64,000 nucleotides of DNA. Source: an uncultured Micrococcales bacterium. Lineage in GTDB: Bacteria; Actinomycetota; Actinomycetes; Actinomycetales; Microbacteriaceae. The position numbers and the translations under genes were made by a program. Of this stretch, positions 35,654-45,024 are shown piece after piece. The stretch's first letter is position 1, and the number at the start of each line of letters is the position of its first letter. The DNA is taken from the NCBI GenBank assembly GCA_903909605.1, contig CAIVWH010000001.1, forward strand, positions 1 to 64,000, written 5' to 3'. Below the pieces are notes generated by a model that was given only the letters and a program-made list of their open reading frames with translations, was not told the DNA's origin and did not search any database.

Positions 35654-36085
35654 ATGCTGCTAGGCACTCACACCCCGAAGCTCGACGAGAAGGGCCGCAT
35701 CATCCTGCCGGCCAAGTTCCGCGACCAGTTCGCTTCGGGACTTGTGATCACCCGTGGTCAGGACAAGGCGCTTCTGGTTTATAGCGCAGCCGATTTCCAC
35801 CAGCGCGCAGAGAAATTGAGCCAGGCTCCAATCACCGATGCTGGAGCACGCAACTACGTCCGTGTCTTTATGTCTGGTGCCCATGCGGAGACCCCGGACA
35901 AGCAGGGGCGCGTGACCATCCCAGCCGTGCTGCGCCAGTACGCAGGCCTCGACCGCGAACTCGTGGTCATTGGAGCAGGCAGCTATGCCGAGATTTGGGA
36001 CGCAAAGTCCTGGAACGAATTCCTTGCTAAGCAGGAGAACCCTTACTCAGATCTGAGTCAGGAGGTGATTCCGGGAATCATCTAG
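35654..36085 (+). CDS. mraZ: Transcriptional regulator MraZ
   Basis: The 143-residue protein has two tandem AbrB/SpoVT-like MraZ domains, with [16 protein letters not shown] in the first and [16 protein letters not shown] in the second, each holding the conserved D-x-x-G-R motif. It forms ring-like oligomers that bind repeats upstream of the division cluster. The start ATG follows AAGGGGGAG. It is first in the division and wall operon; its stop lies just before a structured RNA. Confidence 0.95.
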   Translation: MLLGTHTPKLDEKGRIILPAKFRDQFASGLVITRGQDKALLVYSAADFHQRAEKLSQAPITDAGARNYVRVFMSGAHAETPDKQGRVTIPAVLRQYAGLDRELVVIGAGSYAEIWDAKSWNEFLAKQENPYSDLSQEVIPGII

Positions 36086-36086
36086 C

Positions 36087-36184
36087 CTGCGGCTAGAACT
36101 CCACCCATTCAACCCGGCACTCTTCCCCGATGTCGGAACGTGTGAAAACCAAGCTCACGCGAATGGATGGGGCTCTAATCGCAG
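36087..36184 (+). ncRNA. Candidate mraW RNA motif (cis-regulatory)
   Basis: Between mraZ and rsmH, 36087–36110 pairs with 36161–36184 (21 of 24 positions paired including two G–U wobbles). Inside are two hairpins: TTCC/GGAA (36123–36138) and GTGTGA/TCACGC (36140–36160), giving a three-way junction. The outer stem ends eight bases before the rsmH ribosome binding site GGAGG (36193–36197). A conserved RNA upstream of mraW (rsmH) in actinobacteria has been described as the mraW motif; this fits by location and fold, but no covariance search was run. Confidence 0.65.
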
Positions 36185-36199
36185 GCTCCACCGGAGGCT

Positions 36200-37162
36200 A
36201 TGAACACCAAGTCAGTCGAAGAGATCCACATCCCAGTGATGCTGGAGCGCACCATCGAAATCTTGGGTGAGGCGCTAACTGGCTCGGCCATCCTGGTTGA
36301 CTGCACTCTCGGAATGGGCGGGCACACCGAGGCTTTCCTCGAGCGTTTTCCAAACCTGCGGGTAATCGGAATTGACCGCGACCTAAGTGCCATCGCTATT
36401 GCAACGCAGCGCCTTGCCCGATTTGGTAGCCGCTTCGAGGCGGCGCACGCGACCTACGACGAAATTCTTGAGGTCTTGGATGAACGCGGCATTGGCGAGG
36501 TGCAGGGCGTGCTGCTTGACCTCGGCGTCTCGTCGCTTCAGCTGGATGAGGCAGAGCGTGGCTTTGCCTATTCTTACTCGGCTCCTCTGGACATGCGCAT
36601 GGACGGTACCGAGTCGCTCACCGCTGCCGATGTCTTGAACGACTATTCCGAAAAAGACCTGGTTCGCATTTTCAGCGAATTCGGGGAAGAGCGCTACTCG
36701 CGCCAAATCGCTTCAGCAGTGGTGGCCCGACGCGCAGTCAAGCAGTGGGAAACCAGCGACGAGTTGGCCGCATTGATTGTTGGCATTGTTCCGTTCATCC
36801 CAGGCAAGAGCAAGGGGCACCCAGCAAAGCGAGTGTTTCAAGCCCTTCGCATCGAGGTCAATCGTGAACTCGAAGTTCTTCGCGAGACCATGCCGAACGT
36901 CATCGAGGCCTTGGCCTTGGGCGGGCGAGTGCTCGTGCTGTCTTACCACTCGCTTGAAGATCGAATCGTCAAGCAGGCGCTAGTGGCAGCAAGCACCTCT
37001 TCGGCGCCACTGGATCTGCCAATCGAACTTCCAGAGCACGCACCGGTTCTTCGCCTTGTAGTCAAAGGCGCTGAGCAGGCCAGTGACGAAGAAATTAGCC
37101 GCAATTCGCGTGCCGCATCGGTGCGACTACGCGCAGCAGAAAAGATCAGGAAAGCAGCATGA
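36200..37162 (+). CDS. rsmH: 16S rRNA (cytosine-1402 N4)-methyltransferase
   Basis: The 320-residue SAM-dependent enzyme, formerly MraW, methylates C1402 in the decoding centre of 16S rRNA. The start has HIPVMLERTIEIL; DCTLGMGGHTEAFLERF is the SAM-binding motif; LLDLGVSSLQLDEAERGF follows, and LSYHSLEDRIVKQ is near the C-terminus. It overlaps the next gene by four bases. Its leader holds the candidate mraW RNA. Confidence 0.95.
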   Translation: MNTKSVEEIHIPVMLERTIEILGEALTGSAILVDCTLGMGGHTEAFLERFPNLRVIGIDRDLSAIAIATQRLARFGSRFEAAHATYDEILEVLDERGIGEVQGVLLDLGVSSLQLDEAERGFAYSYSAPLDMRMDGTESLTAADVLNDYSEKDLVRIFSEFGEERYSRQIASAVVARRAVKQWETSDELAALIVGIVPFIPGKSKGHPAKRVFQALRIEVNRELEVLRETMPNVIEALALGGRVLVLSYHSLEDRIVKQALVAASTSSAPLDLPIELPEHAPVLRLVVKGAEQASDEEISRNSRAASVRLRAAEKIRKAA

Positions 37163-37764
37163 GCATCGCAAGAACCGCACCAGCAACTATTCGCGCACCA
37201 CGTCCACGTTTGAGCTCGGTTGCCGCTCCTGCCAGATCGAGCCACGCAATTCCGAGCCAGCGTCGCCGAGTCTTGAAGGTGGTTGGCCTTGGCGTGCTTG
37301 TCATCAACGCGATTCAATTGCTTCTGCACATCGGGCTTTCGCAGAGCGTCTATCAGCTCTCGCACCTTCAGCACGAGCGCGATGCGCTCAGCGTGCAGAG
37401 CCAGTTGCTCTCAGAGCAGGTCGACTCGCTTTCTTCTCAGCAGAACCTAGCAAATGCGGCAGCCTCGCTTGGCATGATCGCCAATGCAAACCCAGTTTTC
37501 CTGCGCATCGCGGATGCCAAGGTCTTCGGAACCCCTACCGCGGCACTGGACACCACCGGCCGCGTGGCCAAGAACAACTTGGCTAACGCTTCGATGACCG
37601 AGAACTCTGTTTTGAACATCCAGTCGGGGGCCAGTACGAGCTCAAGCTCGAGCATTCAGCAGCCTGCGCCAGCGGCTGCCGGCTCGTATGTCGCTGCGCC
37701 AATTGCCACAGGCACGCAGGTAGCGTTGCCAAGTGGAGTCATCCCGGCTTCTCCAACTCACTAG
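37159..37764 (+). CDS. ftsL: FtsL-like division protein
   Basis: The 201-residue protein has a basic N-terminal cytosolic part (about 1–40), one membrane segment (about 41–62, LGVLVINAIQLLLHIGL) and a following coiled-coil stretch (HLQHERDALSVQSQLLSEQV), with a Ser/Ala-rich tail. Position between rsmH and ftsI and this topology are diagnostic for FtsL, a divisome linker with FtsQ and FtsB, although sequence similarity is low in this family. The tail of about 110 residues after the coiled coil is long for FtsL. Confidence 0.78.
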   Translation: MSIARTAPATIRAPRPRLSSVAAPARSSHAIPSQRRRVLKVVGLGVLVINAIQLLLHIGLSQSVYQLSHLQHERDALSVQSQLLSEQVDSLSSQQNLANAAASLGMIANANPVFLRIADAKVFGTPTAALDTTGRVAKNNLANASMTENSVLNIQSGASTSSSSSIQQPAPAAAGSYVAAPIATGTQVALPSGVIPASPTH

Positions 37765-37782
37765 TCATTCGAGGCAGGCAGC

Positions 37783-39555
37783 GTGCGAAACAGAACGCCT
37801 GACCCGATGGACCTGAGAAGCCGCAGGGTGCGGCTGATTGTGATTGCGGTGGCGGCGCTTTTCATGATCCGCCTGTTTGATGTGCAGGTGATTGAGGCCC
37901 CGGCAATCAACAAAATCTCAGTGGCCGCTCGCGAGGTCAATCAGACCATTCAGGCAATTCGCGGCACCATCTATGACTCGAGCGGGAAAGTGCTGGCTAA
38001 GACCGTCATGAAATATGACGTCAATGCTGCTCCTAATCGTGTTGCCCCGGTCAAGCACACCACAGGTGGAGTTGCAACCGAGATTCCCGTCGACCAGGTC
38101 GCCGCGCAGCTGGCTGGCATCCTTGGGGTGACCCAGGCAGATGTGCTAGCAAAAATTTCAGGCACTGGCGCATACGTGAATCTGCAAAAAGGCGTTTCAA
38201 TCGATGCCTACGAGCAAATCAAAGCACTCGATATTCCTTGGATCTGGGGCGACCCTGTTCCATCGCGCGTTTATCCGAGCGGGGCTGTTGCTGGCAGCCT
38301 GCTTGGCTTTCTTACCTCCGATGGCACTGCAATGGGCGGCATCGAGAGCATGATGAATAGCTGCCTTGCCGGTGTCAATGGAAGCGATACCTACGCCAGT
38401 GGTCGAGACGGAATCAAAATTCCTTCCAGCGTGGTTACTCGAGTAAAGGCAGTCAACGGCAAAGACGTTTATTTGACCATCAATGCCGACCTGCAGTATT
38501 TTGCTCAGCAAGTGCTGACCCAGTACTGGGCATCGCTGCAGGCGGACTGGGCGACTGCGGTTGTGATTGAGGTGAAGACCGGAAAGGTGCTAGTTGCGGC
38601 GGATGCGCCAACTATGGATCCGAATAACCCGAGCGCAACCGCAGTAGCAGACAGAAACGAGCGAGTGTTCGACTCACAATTCGAACCTGGCTCGGTAATC
38701 AAGGCTCTTACGGCTGCATCCTTGATTGATACCGGGATTGGTAATCCGGAGATGCGCGTTATCGCTCCATTCGGTTGGGTGGTGCCGGGCACAAACGGCT
38801 ATCGCGTCACCGACTCGCATGTGCACGGCAACGACAAACTCACGCTTACCGGCGTGCTTCGCGACTCATCGAACACCGGAATCATGCAGCTTGGCCAGAA
38901 GGTTCCATTCCAGACTCGCTACAACTACTTGACCGCATTCGGCGCTGGCAAGAAGACCGCGGTTTCATTCCCAGGCGAGTCGTCCGGTCTGGTGTTGCCG
39001 GCCGAACAATGGGATCAGGTAAAGAAGTATGTGTCGATGTTCGGCCAAGGTTTCTCGGTCACTCCGATTCAGTCGGCGATGATGTATCAGACCATCGCGA
39101 ACATGGGCGTTCGGCTGCAACCAAAGCTGATCGATGGTTGTGCCGATGTTGGTTCTAAGCCCCAGGATGCACCGATAGCTGCGGGCACTCGGGTGATTGC
39201 GGCAACCAGCGCACGCACCACAATCGACATGCTCGAAAAGGTCGTTGAGCAAGGCGGAATCGGAAGGCACGCAGCAGTTCCCGGCTACCGCGTCGGTGGC
39301 AAAACCGGAACGGCCCAAATCATCGACCCAGCAACCGGCCGCTACGGATACCTGCACGCTATTTCGTTTATCGGCATGGCCCCGGCGGAAGACCCGCAGT
39401 ATGTGGTTGCCGTAACCGCCTTCAAGTCACGCACCCAGAGCACTTCTTTGGGCGTGACACCGATTTTCAAGTCGATCATGCAGCAGGTGCTGCGCACATT
39501 CCGTGTGCCACCATCGACTACAAAGTCTGCAAATATCGCAACGGAGTGGAAGTGA
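37783..39555 (+). CDS. ftsI: Division-specific penicillin-binding protein (FtsI/PBP3)
   Basis: The 590-residue class B transpeptidase cross-links septal peptidoglycan. A membrane anchor is near residues 15–33. The catalytic motifs are SVIK (S304–K307, in EPGSVIKALT), SSN (in DSSNTGIM) and KTGTAQ (in GGKTGTAQII). No C-terminal PASTA domains are present. The start GTG 37783 follows GAGGCAGGC. The stop forms a TGATG junction with murE. Confidence 0.94.
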   Translation: MRNRTPDPMDLRSRRVRLIVIAVAALFMIRLFDVQVIEAPAINKISVAAREVNQTIQAIRGTIYDSSGKVLAKTVMKYDVNAAPNRVAPVKHTTGGVATEIPVDQVAAQLAGILGVTQADVLAKISGTGAYVNLQKGVSIDAYEQIKALDIPWIWGDPVPSRVYPSGAVAGSLLGFLTSDGTAMGGIESMMNSCLAGVNGSDTYASGRDGIKIPSSVVTRVKAVNGKDVYLTINADLQYFAQQVLTQYWASLQADWATAVVIEVKTGKVLVAADAPTMDPNNPSATAVADRNERVFDSQFEPGSVIKALTAASLIDTGIGNPEMRVIAPFGWVVPGTNGYRVTDSHVHGNDKLTLTGVLRDSSNTGIMQLGQKVPFQTRYNYLTAFGAGKKTAVSFPGESSGLVLPAEQWDQVKKYVSMFGQGFSVTPIQSAMMYQTIANMGVRLQPKLIDGCADVGSKPQDAPIAAGTRVIAATSARTTIDMLEKVVEQGGIGRHAAVPGYRVGGKTGTAQIIDPATGRYGYLHAISFIGMAPAEDPQYVVAVTAFKSRTQSTSLGVTPIFKSIMQQVLRTFRVPPSTTKSANIATEWK

Positions 39556-41090
39556 TGAAAGAGTCAATCCCGCCAATTCTTCGACCGGACCACGTGACCC
39601 CGGTGCACTTCTCGAACCTGGTTCGCCACTTTACCCTTGAGCAGTATCGGGCAGGCGAGGCTGCACTCACCGGCATCAGCATGAACACGGCCGATCTGCG
39701 CGCCGGCGACCTATTCGTTGCGATGCCGGGGCTAAAGACACACGGCGCGAATTTCGCCGCCAAGGCAATCGAGCTTGGGGCGGCTGCGATCATCACGGAT
39801 GCCGCTGGCGCTGAGCTCATCGATGCTGACCTGCCGATCGCAATTCTTGAAAATCCAAGGCAACACCTGGGCGAGCTGGCCGCTTTTGTCTATGGCAACA
39901 GCGAGGGCAACCTGCCTTTGCTGTTTGGAACTACGGGCACAAACGGCAAGACCTCAACCACCTATCTGCTCGAGGCAATGCTTCGTCAATTGGGTCGAGT
40001 CACCGGGCTAACTTCCACGGCCGAACGCCACATTGCCGGTGAGGTTATTGTCAGTCGACTAACCACACCTGAGTCGACAGAGATGCACGCGCTGATTGCT
40101 CGGATGCGCGAAAAGCAAGTCAGCGCGATTGCGGTTGAGGTATCCGCCCAGGCGATGACACAACAGCGTGTCGACGGACTGCATTTTGATGTGGTTGGGT
40201 TTACCAATCTGAGTCACGATCATCTTGACGACTATGGCAACATGGAAAACTACTTTGGCGCCAAGGCTCTGCTGTTCAGGCCCGAGCACGCTTCTCGCGG
40301 CGTGGTTTGCCTCGACACTAGCTACGGGGCTCGGTTGGTTGAACAAAGCGAAATTCCGGTTGTCACAATTACCCACCTGGATGACGTCGCCGCAGACTAC
40401 ATCGTCGAGGTATTGCAGCAGACCCCAGAGTTCACTGAATTCAAGCTCTACTCGCAAACGGGTGAAACGCTTGTCTCTCGAATTCCAATAATCGGCGCTC
40501 ACATGGCTTACAACGCGGGTCTCGCTATCGCGATGTTGGTTGAGGCAGGGTTTGCATTCGATGAAATTGCCGATGCAATCGCAGACGGAATTAATGTCTA
40601 CATGCCCGGTCGAACCGAATTGGTTTCTGGAAAGCGCGGACCAAATGTGTTCGTAGATTTCGGACACTCACCGGACGCCTTTTTGAACACTCTTGCCGCT
40701 GTGCGCAGCGTGACCACCGGCAAGGTCATCATGGTCTTTGGTGCCGACGGAGATCGCGACGCAACCAAGCGACCCGACATGGCTAGGGTTTCGGCTGAGG
40801 GGTGCGACCTACTCGTGATTACCGATCACCATCCGCGCTTCGAAGACCCGGCTTCGATTCGCGCCACCCTGGTGGCCTCGGCTAGACAGGCTCGACCCGA
40901 ACTCGAAATTCACGAGGTGAGCCCGCCGGAAGCCGCTATCCGGCTGGCGGTTAGCCTTGCCGCCGAGGGAGATTCGATCCTCTGGGCTGGCCCGGGACAC
41001 CAGGACTACCGGGACATCCGTGGCGTTCGTACGGTTTATTCCGCTCGCCAAGAAGCCAGGGATGCCTTGCGAGAGGCTGGTTGGACGTGA
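39555..41090 (+). CDS. murE: UDP-MurNAc-dipeptide ligase MurE
   Basis: The 511-residue ligase adds the third residue of the peptidoglycan stem peptide. GTTGTNGKTSTTYLL is the ATP loop, and VEVSAQAM and FGADGDRDATKRP are Mur ligase blocks. The substrate motif, DNPR in meso-diaminopimelate enzymes, reads DHHPR (D424–R428), which suggests a different diamino acid such as lysine, ornithine or diaminobutyrate. This fits Microbacteriaceae, known for B-type peptidoglycan, but the actual substrate is unproven. Start ATG 39555 is preferred over GTG 39546 because of the TGATG junction with ftsI. Confidence 0.92.
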   Translation: MKESIPPILRPDHVTPVHFSNLVRHFTLEQYRAGEAALTGISMNTADLRAGDLFVAMPGLKTHGANFAAKAIELGAAAIITDAAGAELIDADLPIAILENPRQHLGELAAFVYGNSEGNLPLLFGTTGTNGKTSTTYLLEAMLRQLGRVTGLTSTAERHIAGEVIVSRLTTPESTEMHALIARMREKQVSAIAVEVSAQAMTQQRVDGLHFDVVGFTNLSHDHLDDYGNMENYFGAKALLFRPEHASRGVVCLDTSYGARLVEQSEIPVVTITHLDDVAADYIVEVLQQTPEFTEFKLYSQTGETLVSRIPIIGAHMAYNAGLAIAMLVEAGFAFDEIADAIADGINVYMPGRTELVSGKRGPNVFVDFGHSPDAFLNTLAAVRSVTTGKVIMVFGADGDRDATKRPDMARVSAEGCDLLVITDHHPRFEDPASIRATLVASARQARPELEIHEVSPPEAAIRLAVSLAAEGDSILWAGPGHQDYRDIRGVRTVYSARQEARDALREAGWT

Positions 41091-42478
41091 TCCGGTTATC
41101 GCTAGCAGAGATTGCGGCAATTGTTGAAGGAGAGCTGCTGGGGGATGACGCCTGGGTCAGTGCAACCGTGGAAAGTGATTCACGTCTGGTCAAACCCGGT
41201 TCGTTATTCATCGCTAAGCCGGGTGAGGTTACCGATGGCCACGAGTTTCTAAGCTCGGCAAAAGCCTCGGGGGCCGCGGGTGCAATTGTGCAGCGGCGAA
41301 TTGACTGCCCGCTGCCTCAGATTTTAGTTTCCGATTCGGTAGTTGCCTTGGGCAAGTTAGCCGAAGCGGTTATTGCCAGGCTGCACGAAGCAGGTCGACT
41401 CAAGGTCGTCGGCATCACGGGTTCGAACGGCAAGACCTCGACCAAAAACATGTTGCGCGCAGTGCTTTCGAAATCTGGCAACACCGTGGCGCCGATTGAG
41501 TCGTACAACAACGAAGTTGGCGCTCCAATCTCGATGCTGCTTGCCGACGAAGGCACAGAATTTTTGGTTGTCGAACTTGGCGCTGGTGGGCCAGGCAGCA
41601 TCGAATACCTAACCAGGATGTGCCAACCGGATATCGCGGTTGAACTGAAGGTTGGCCTTGCCCACGTGGGTGAATTCGGTGGAATCGAAAAGACTTTCGA
41701 AATCAAGTCTGAGTTGGTTCGTCACTCGAGCGGCGCTCACTTCGTTTTCAATGCAGACGACGAATACGTTCGCGCTATGGCTGATTTTGCGAACGGTGAG
41801 ATTACCTGGTTCGGGCTCGCTGACTCCGCGCGAGTCCGGGCGGAGAGCATCAGGATCTCACTCGAGGGAACGAGCTTCGATTTGTTGATTGATGGACAGA
41901 AGCTCCAATCGGTCACTCTCAAAATCCTGGGAGAGCACCAGGTGATGAATGCGCTGGCGACGATTGCGGTTGCCGAGTTGCTCGGGCTGGACATCCCGGT
42001 TGCGGTTTCTGCTCTCGAGGCGATGCCGCTTGCCGAACGCTGGCGCATGCAGCTGCTCGACGGGCCAAACGGTTCAATGATCATCAACGACGCATACAAC
42101 GCCAGCCCAGACTCAATGCGTGCGGCGCTGCAAACCCTTGCGACCATTGGTCGTCAGGGGCATCGAACCGTGGCCGTGCTCGGGGAGATGGCTGAGCTCG
42201 GTGAATTTTCCGCAGAGCAACACGACTACATCGGTCGAACCGCTGTGCGGCTGAATATCGACCAGGTGATCGTTGTGGGTCGAGGCGCCAAACTCATCCA
42301 CATGGGGGCAAGTCAAGAAGGTTCCTGGGACGGGGAGAGCAAATACTTCGACTCGATTTCCGAGGCAGTTGACCATCTTCGTGGTTTGCTTGGTTCTGGC
42401 GACGTGGTCCTGGTCAAGTCGTCTAAGTCTGCAGAGCTGAGATTCCTCGGCGATGCCCTTGCGGAGGTTGAGTCATGA
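41087..42478 (+). CDS. murF: UDP-MurNAc-tripeptide D-Ala-D-Ala ligase MurF
   Basis: The 463-residue enzyme adds D-Ala-D-Ala to the stem peptide. [15 protein letters not shown] is the ATP loop and [16 protein letters not shown] is the MurF signature. The start GTG 41087 overlaps the murE stop by four bases; a TTG two codons earlier is less likely. Its stop overlaps mraY by four bases. A D-Ala-D-Ala ligase gene is not in this window. Confidence 0.94.
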   Translation: MIRLSLAEIAAIVEGELLGDDAWVSATVESDSRLVKPGSLFIAKPGEVTDGHEFLSSAKASGAAGAIVQRRIDCPLPQILVSDSVVALGKLAEAVIARLHEAGRLKVVGITGSNGKTSTKNMLRAVLSKSGNTVAPIESYNNEVGAPISMLLADEGTEFLVVELGAGGPGSIEYLTRMCQPDIAVELKVGLAHVGEFGGIEKTFEIKSELVRHSSGAHFVFNADDEYVRAMADFANGEITWFGLADSARVRAESIRISLEGTSFDLLIDGQKLQSVTLKILGEHQVMNALATIAVAELLGLDIPVAVSALEAMPLAERWRMQLLDGPNGSMIINDAYNASPDSMRAALQTLATIGRQGHRTVAVLGEMAELGEFSAEQHDYIGRTAVRLNIDQVIVVGRGAKLIHMGASQEGSWDGESKYFDSISEAVDHLRGLLGSGDVVLVKSSKSAELRFLGDALAEVES

Positions 42479-43578
42479 GAGCGGTGCTGCTTGCCGGAGG
42501 TATCTCCATGGCCATCACGTTGTTTGTCACTCCGGCATTCATCTGGTTGTTCCGTCGCCTGCAGTGGGGGCAGTACATCCGTGAAGATGGGCCGCAATCG
42601 CACCAGGTGAAACACGGCACGCCAACCATGGGTGGAGTTGTGATCATCACAGCAACCCTGATTGGTTATTTCTTCGGCAAACTTGCCAACTTCGAGACAC
42701 CTTCTGTTTCTGCCCTGCTGGCGCTTTTCATGATGGTTGGCCTTGGCCTAGTTGGCTTTGCAGATGACTACATCAAAACTCACAAGCACCGCAGCCTTGG
42801 TCTTACCGGTTGGCAAAAGATTCTTGGTCAGGGATTGGTGGCAGTGGTATTCTCACTGTTCTCTCTGCAATTTGCCGGCGGCGGCCTATCGAGCCCAGCG
42901 TCGACAAAGATTTCATTTTTCCGCGACACCAACATCGACCTCTATGCCTTTGGGCCAACCATCGGCATCGTGCTTTTCGTCATCTGGATCTACTTCTTGG
43001 TGGCCGCAACCTCCAACGCCGTGAACATCACCGATGGCCTGGATGGACTTGCCACCGGCGCAAGCATCATGTCGATTGGCGCGTTTGCAATCATCGGCTT
43101 TTGGCAGTTCCACCAAACCTGCGGAACGTTGCTGACTCAGGTGTCGTCTTGCTATACAACTCGCGATCCGCTCGATCTGATGGTTGTCGCCTCATCGGTG
43201 GTCGGCGCTCTCGGTGGATTCCTCTGGTGGAACACCTCGCCAGCAAAGATCATCATGGGGGACACCGGTTCGCTTGCGCTCGGTGGCGTGTTCGCGGCCC
43301 TGGGTATCTTGACCCACACAGAGCTGCTCATGGTCATCCTGGGTGGTCTCTATGTAATTCTGACCGGCTCGGTAATCATTCAGCGAATCTTCTTCAAGAT
43401 CACCAAGTGGCGAACCGGCACCGGTCGTCGAGTGTTCTTGATGAGTCCGCTGCACCATCACTTTGAGCTCAAGGGCTGGCAGGAAATCACAATCGTGGTT
43501 CGCTTCTGGGTGGTTGCAGGATTGTGCGTGCTTACCGGCATCGGTTTGTTCTACATCGAGTGGACCTACGGCTCGTAA
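42475..43578 (+). CDS. mraY: Phospho-MurNAc-pentapeptide transferase MraY
   Basis: The 367-residue membrane enzyme moves phospho-MurNAc-pentapeptide to undecaprenyl phosphate, making lipid I. About ten membrane segments are visible. Conserved blocks are FADDYIK (Asp pair), [36 protein letters not shown] and [13 protein letters not shown]. It overlaps murF by four bases and is followed directly by murD. Confidence 0.95.
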   Translation: MRAVLLAGGISMAITLFVTPAFIWLFRRLQWGQYIREDGPQSHQVKHGTPTMGGVVIITATLIGYFFGKLANFETPSVSALLALFMMVGLGLVGFADDYIKTHKHRSLGLTGWQKILGQGLVAVVFSLFSLQFAGGGLSSPASTKISFFRDTNIDLYAFGPTIGIVLFVIWIYFLVAATSNAVNITDGLDGLATGASIMSIGAFAIIGFWQFHQTCGTLLTQVSSCYTTRDPLDLMVVASSVVGALGGFLWWNTSPAKIIMGDTGSLALGGVFAALGILTHTELLMVILGGLYVILTGSVIIQRIFFKITKWRTGTGRRVFLMSPLHHHFELKGWQEITIVVRFWVVAGLCVLTGIGLFYIEWTYGS

Positions 43579-45024
43579 ATGCGAGACCTAAGTCAACTGA
43601 ACAGCTGGCACTCTAACTGGCAAGGCCTCCGAGTGTTGGTCTATGGGGTAGGGGTCTCCGGCTTCGCCGTGGCAGATACCCTCTGCGAACTCGGCTGCAC
43701 TCTGCTGGTGCTTGGCGATTCAATTGACCCCCAGCACGCCGACCTGCTGAGCGTTCTCGGCATCGAGTCTCGGGTCGGACTCAGCGAAGCTGACCAGCAG
43801 CAGGCGGCAGAGGAGTTTGGCCCCGACCTGGTCATCGTTTCGCCGGGAGTGAAACCCTCAAGCCCTTTCGTGCGGTTCTTGGACGAGGCTGCGATTGCGT
43901 ACTGGGGAGACATTGAATTGGCCTGGCGCCTGCGCGACAAGGCGGGGTCGGCCGAGTGGTTGATGATCACCGGAACCAATGGAAAGACCACGACCACGCA
44001 ACTGGTGGAGGCAATTCTGATCAAAGCGGGCAAGCGGGCGATTGCCTGCGGCAACATTGGCCTGCCTGTGCTCGATGCAATTCGTAGCCCGGATGGATTC
44101 GATTTTTTGGTCGTGGAAATCTCGAGCTTCCAGTTGCACTACCTAAATCGCATCGAGCCAAAGGTCGCTGCAATTTTGAACATCGCCGAAGATCATCTCG
44201 ACTGGCACGGCGATTTTGAGTCTTACATAGCCGCAAAGGGCAAAGTCTTCGAGGGTGCAACTCGAGCCATTATTTACAACGCCGAGGATGATCGAACCGC
44301 CGTTCTTGCTCAGAATGCAGATGTCGCATCGGAGGATGTGCTCGCGGTTGGATTCACTCGCCAAGTGCCCATGGATTTGAAGGTGGGCTATATCGAGGGT
44401 TCCCTGATTGACAGAGGTTTCGCGCCTTACCGGGCTAAAGAGATTCCCGAGCTTGCGCATATCGAAGACATCGCACAGATCGGCGTGGTCACTCCGCATC
44501 TGCTCGCTAACGTTGCCGCCGCCGTGGCAATCGCGCGAGCATGCGACATTGAACCGGATGCCATTCGCGCGGCCATCCGTGAATTCAAACTTGATAAGCA
44601 CCGAATTGAGTTTGTGGCTCGTCTTGATGACGTCCTCTACTTCGATGATTCAAAGGCTACGAATGCACACGCGGCCTCGGCCTCGCTTGAGGCTTTCGAA
44701 AACATCATCTGGATTGTCGGCGGATTGCTAAAGGGGGTCGACATTGCTCCACTGGTTGTCGAACATGCCTCGAGGCTCAAGGCGGCCATCATCATCGGCA
44801 AGGAGCGCCAGCTCGTGGCAGATGCCCTAACCGCGCATGCCCCTGATGTCGCGGCTTTTGAAATCGAGGATGGCCCCGAGGTAATGGCAAGAGCCGTTGC
44901 GAAGGCCAAGGCGATTGCGGAACCAGGCGACATCGTTTTGCTAGCGCCCGCTGCGGCATCGATGGATCAGTTCAAGGACTATGCCGATCGCGGCAATCAG
45001 TTTGCGAAGGCGGTGCTCGGCTGA
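43579..45024 (+). CDS. murD: UDP-MurNAc-L-Ala D-Glu ligase MurD
   Basis: The 481-residue ligase adds D-glutamate. The N-terminus has a Rossmann-like GVGVSGFAVADTL; the ATP loop is MITGTNGKTTTTQLV; VEISSFQLH and HLDWHG follow; DDSKATNAHA is in the C-terminal domain. The stop overlaps ftsW by one base. Confidence 0.95.
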   Translation: MRDLSQLNSWHSNWQGLRVLVYGVGVSGFAVADTLCELGCTLLVLGDSIDPQHADLLSVLGIESRVGLSEADQQQAAEEFGPDLVIVSPGVKPSSPFVRFLDEAAIAYWGDIELAWRLRDKAGSAEWLMITGTNGKTTTTQLVEAILIKAGKRAIACGNIGLPVLDAIRSPDGFDFLVVEISSFQLHYLNRIEPKVAAILNIAEDHLDWHGDFESYIAAKGKVFEGATRAIIYNAEDDRTAVLAQNADVASEDVLAVGFTRQVPMDLKVGYIEGSLIDRGFAPYRAKEIPELAHIEDIAQIGVVTPHLLANVAAAVAIARACDIEPDAIRAAIREFKLDKHRIEFVARLDDVLYFDDSKATNAHAASASLEAFENIIWIVGGLLKGVDIAPLVVEHASRLKAAIIIGKERQLVADALTAHAPDVAAFEIEDGPEVMARAVAKAKAIAEPGDIVLLAPAAASMDQFKDYADRGNQFAKAVLG

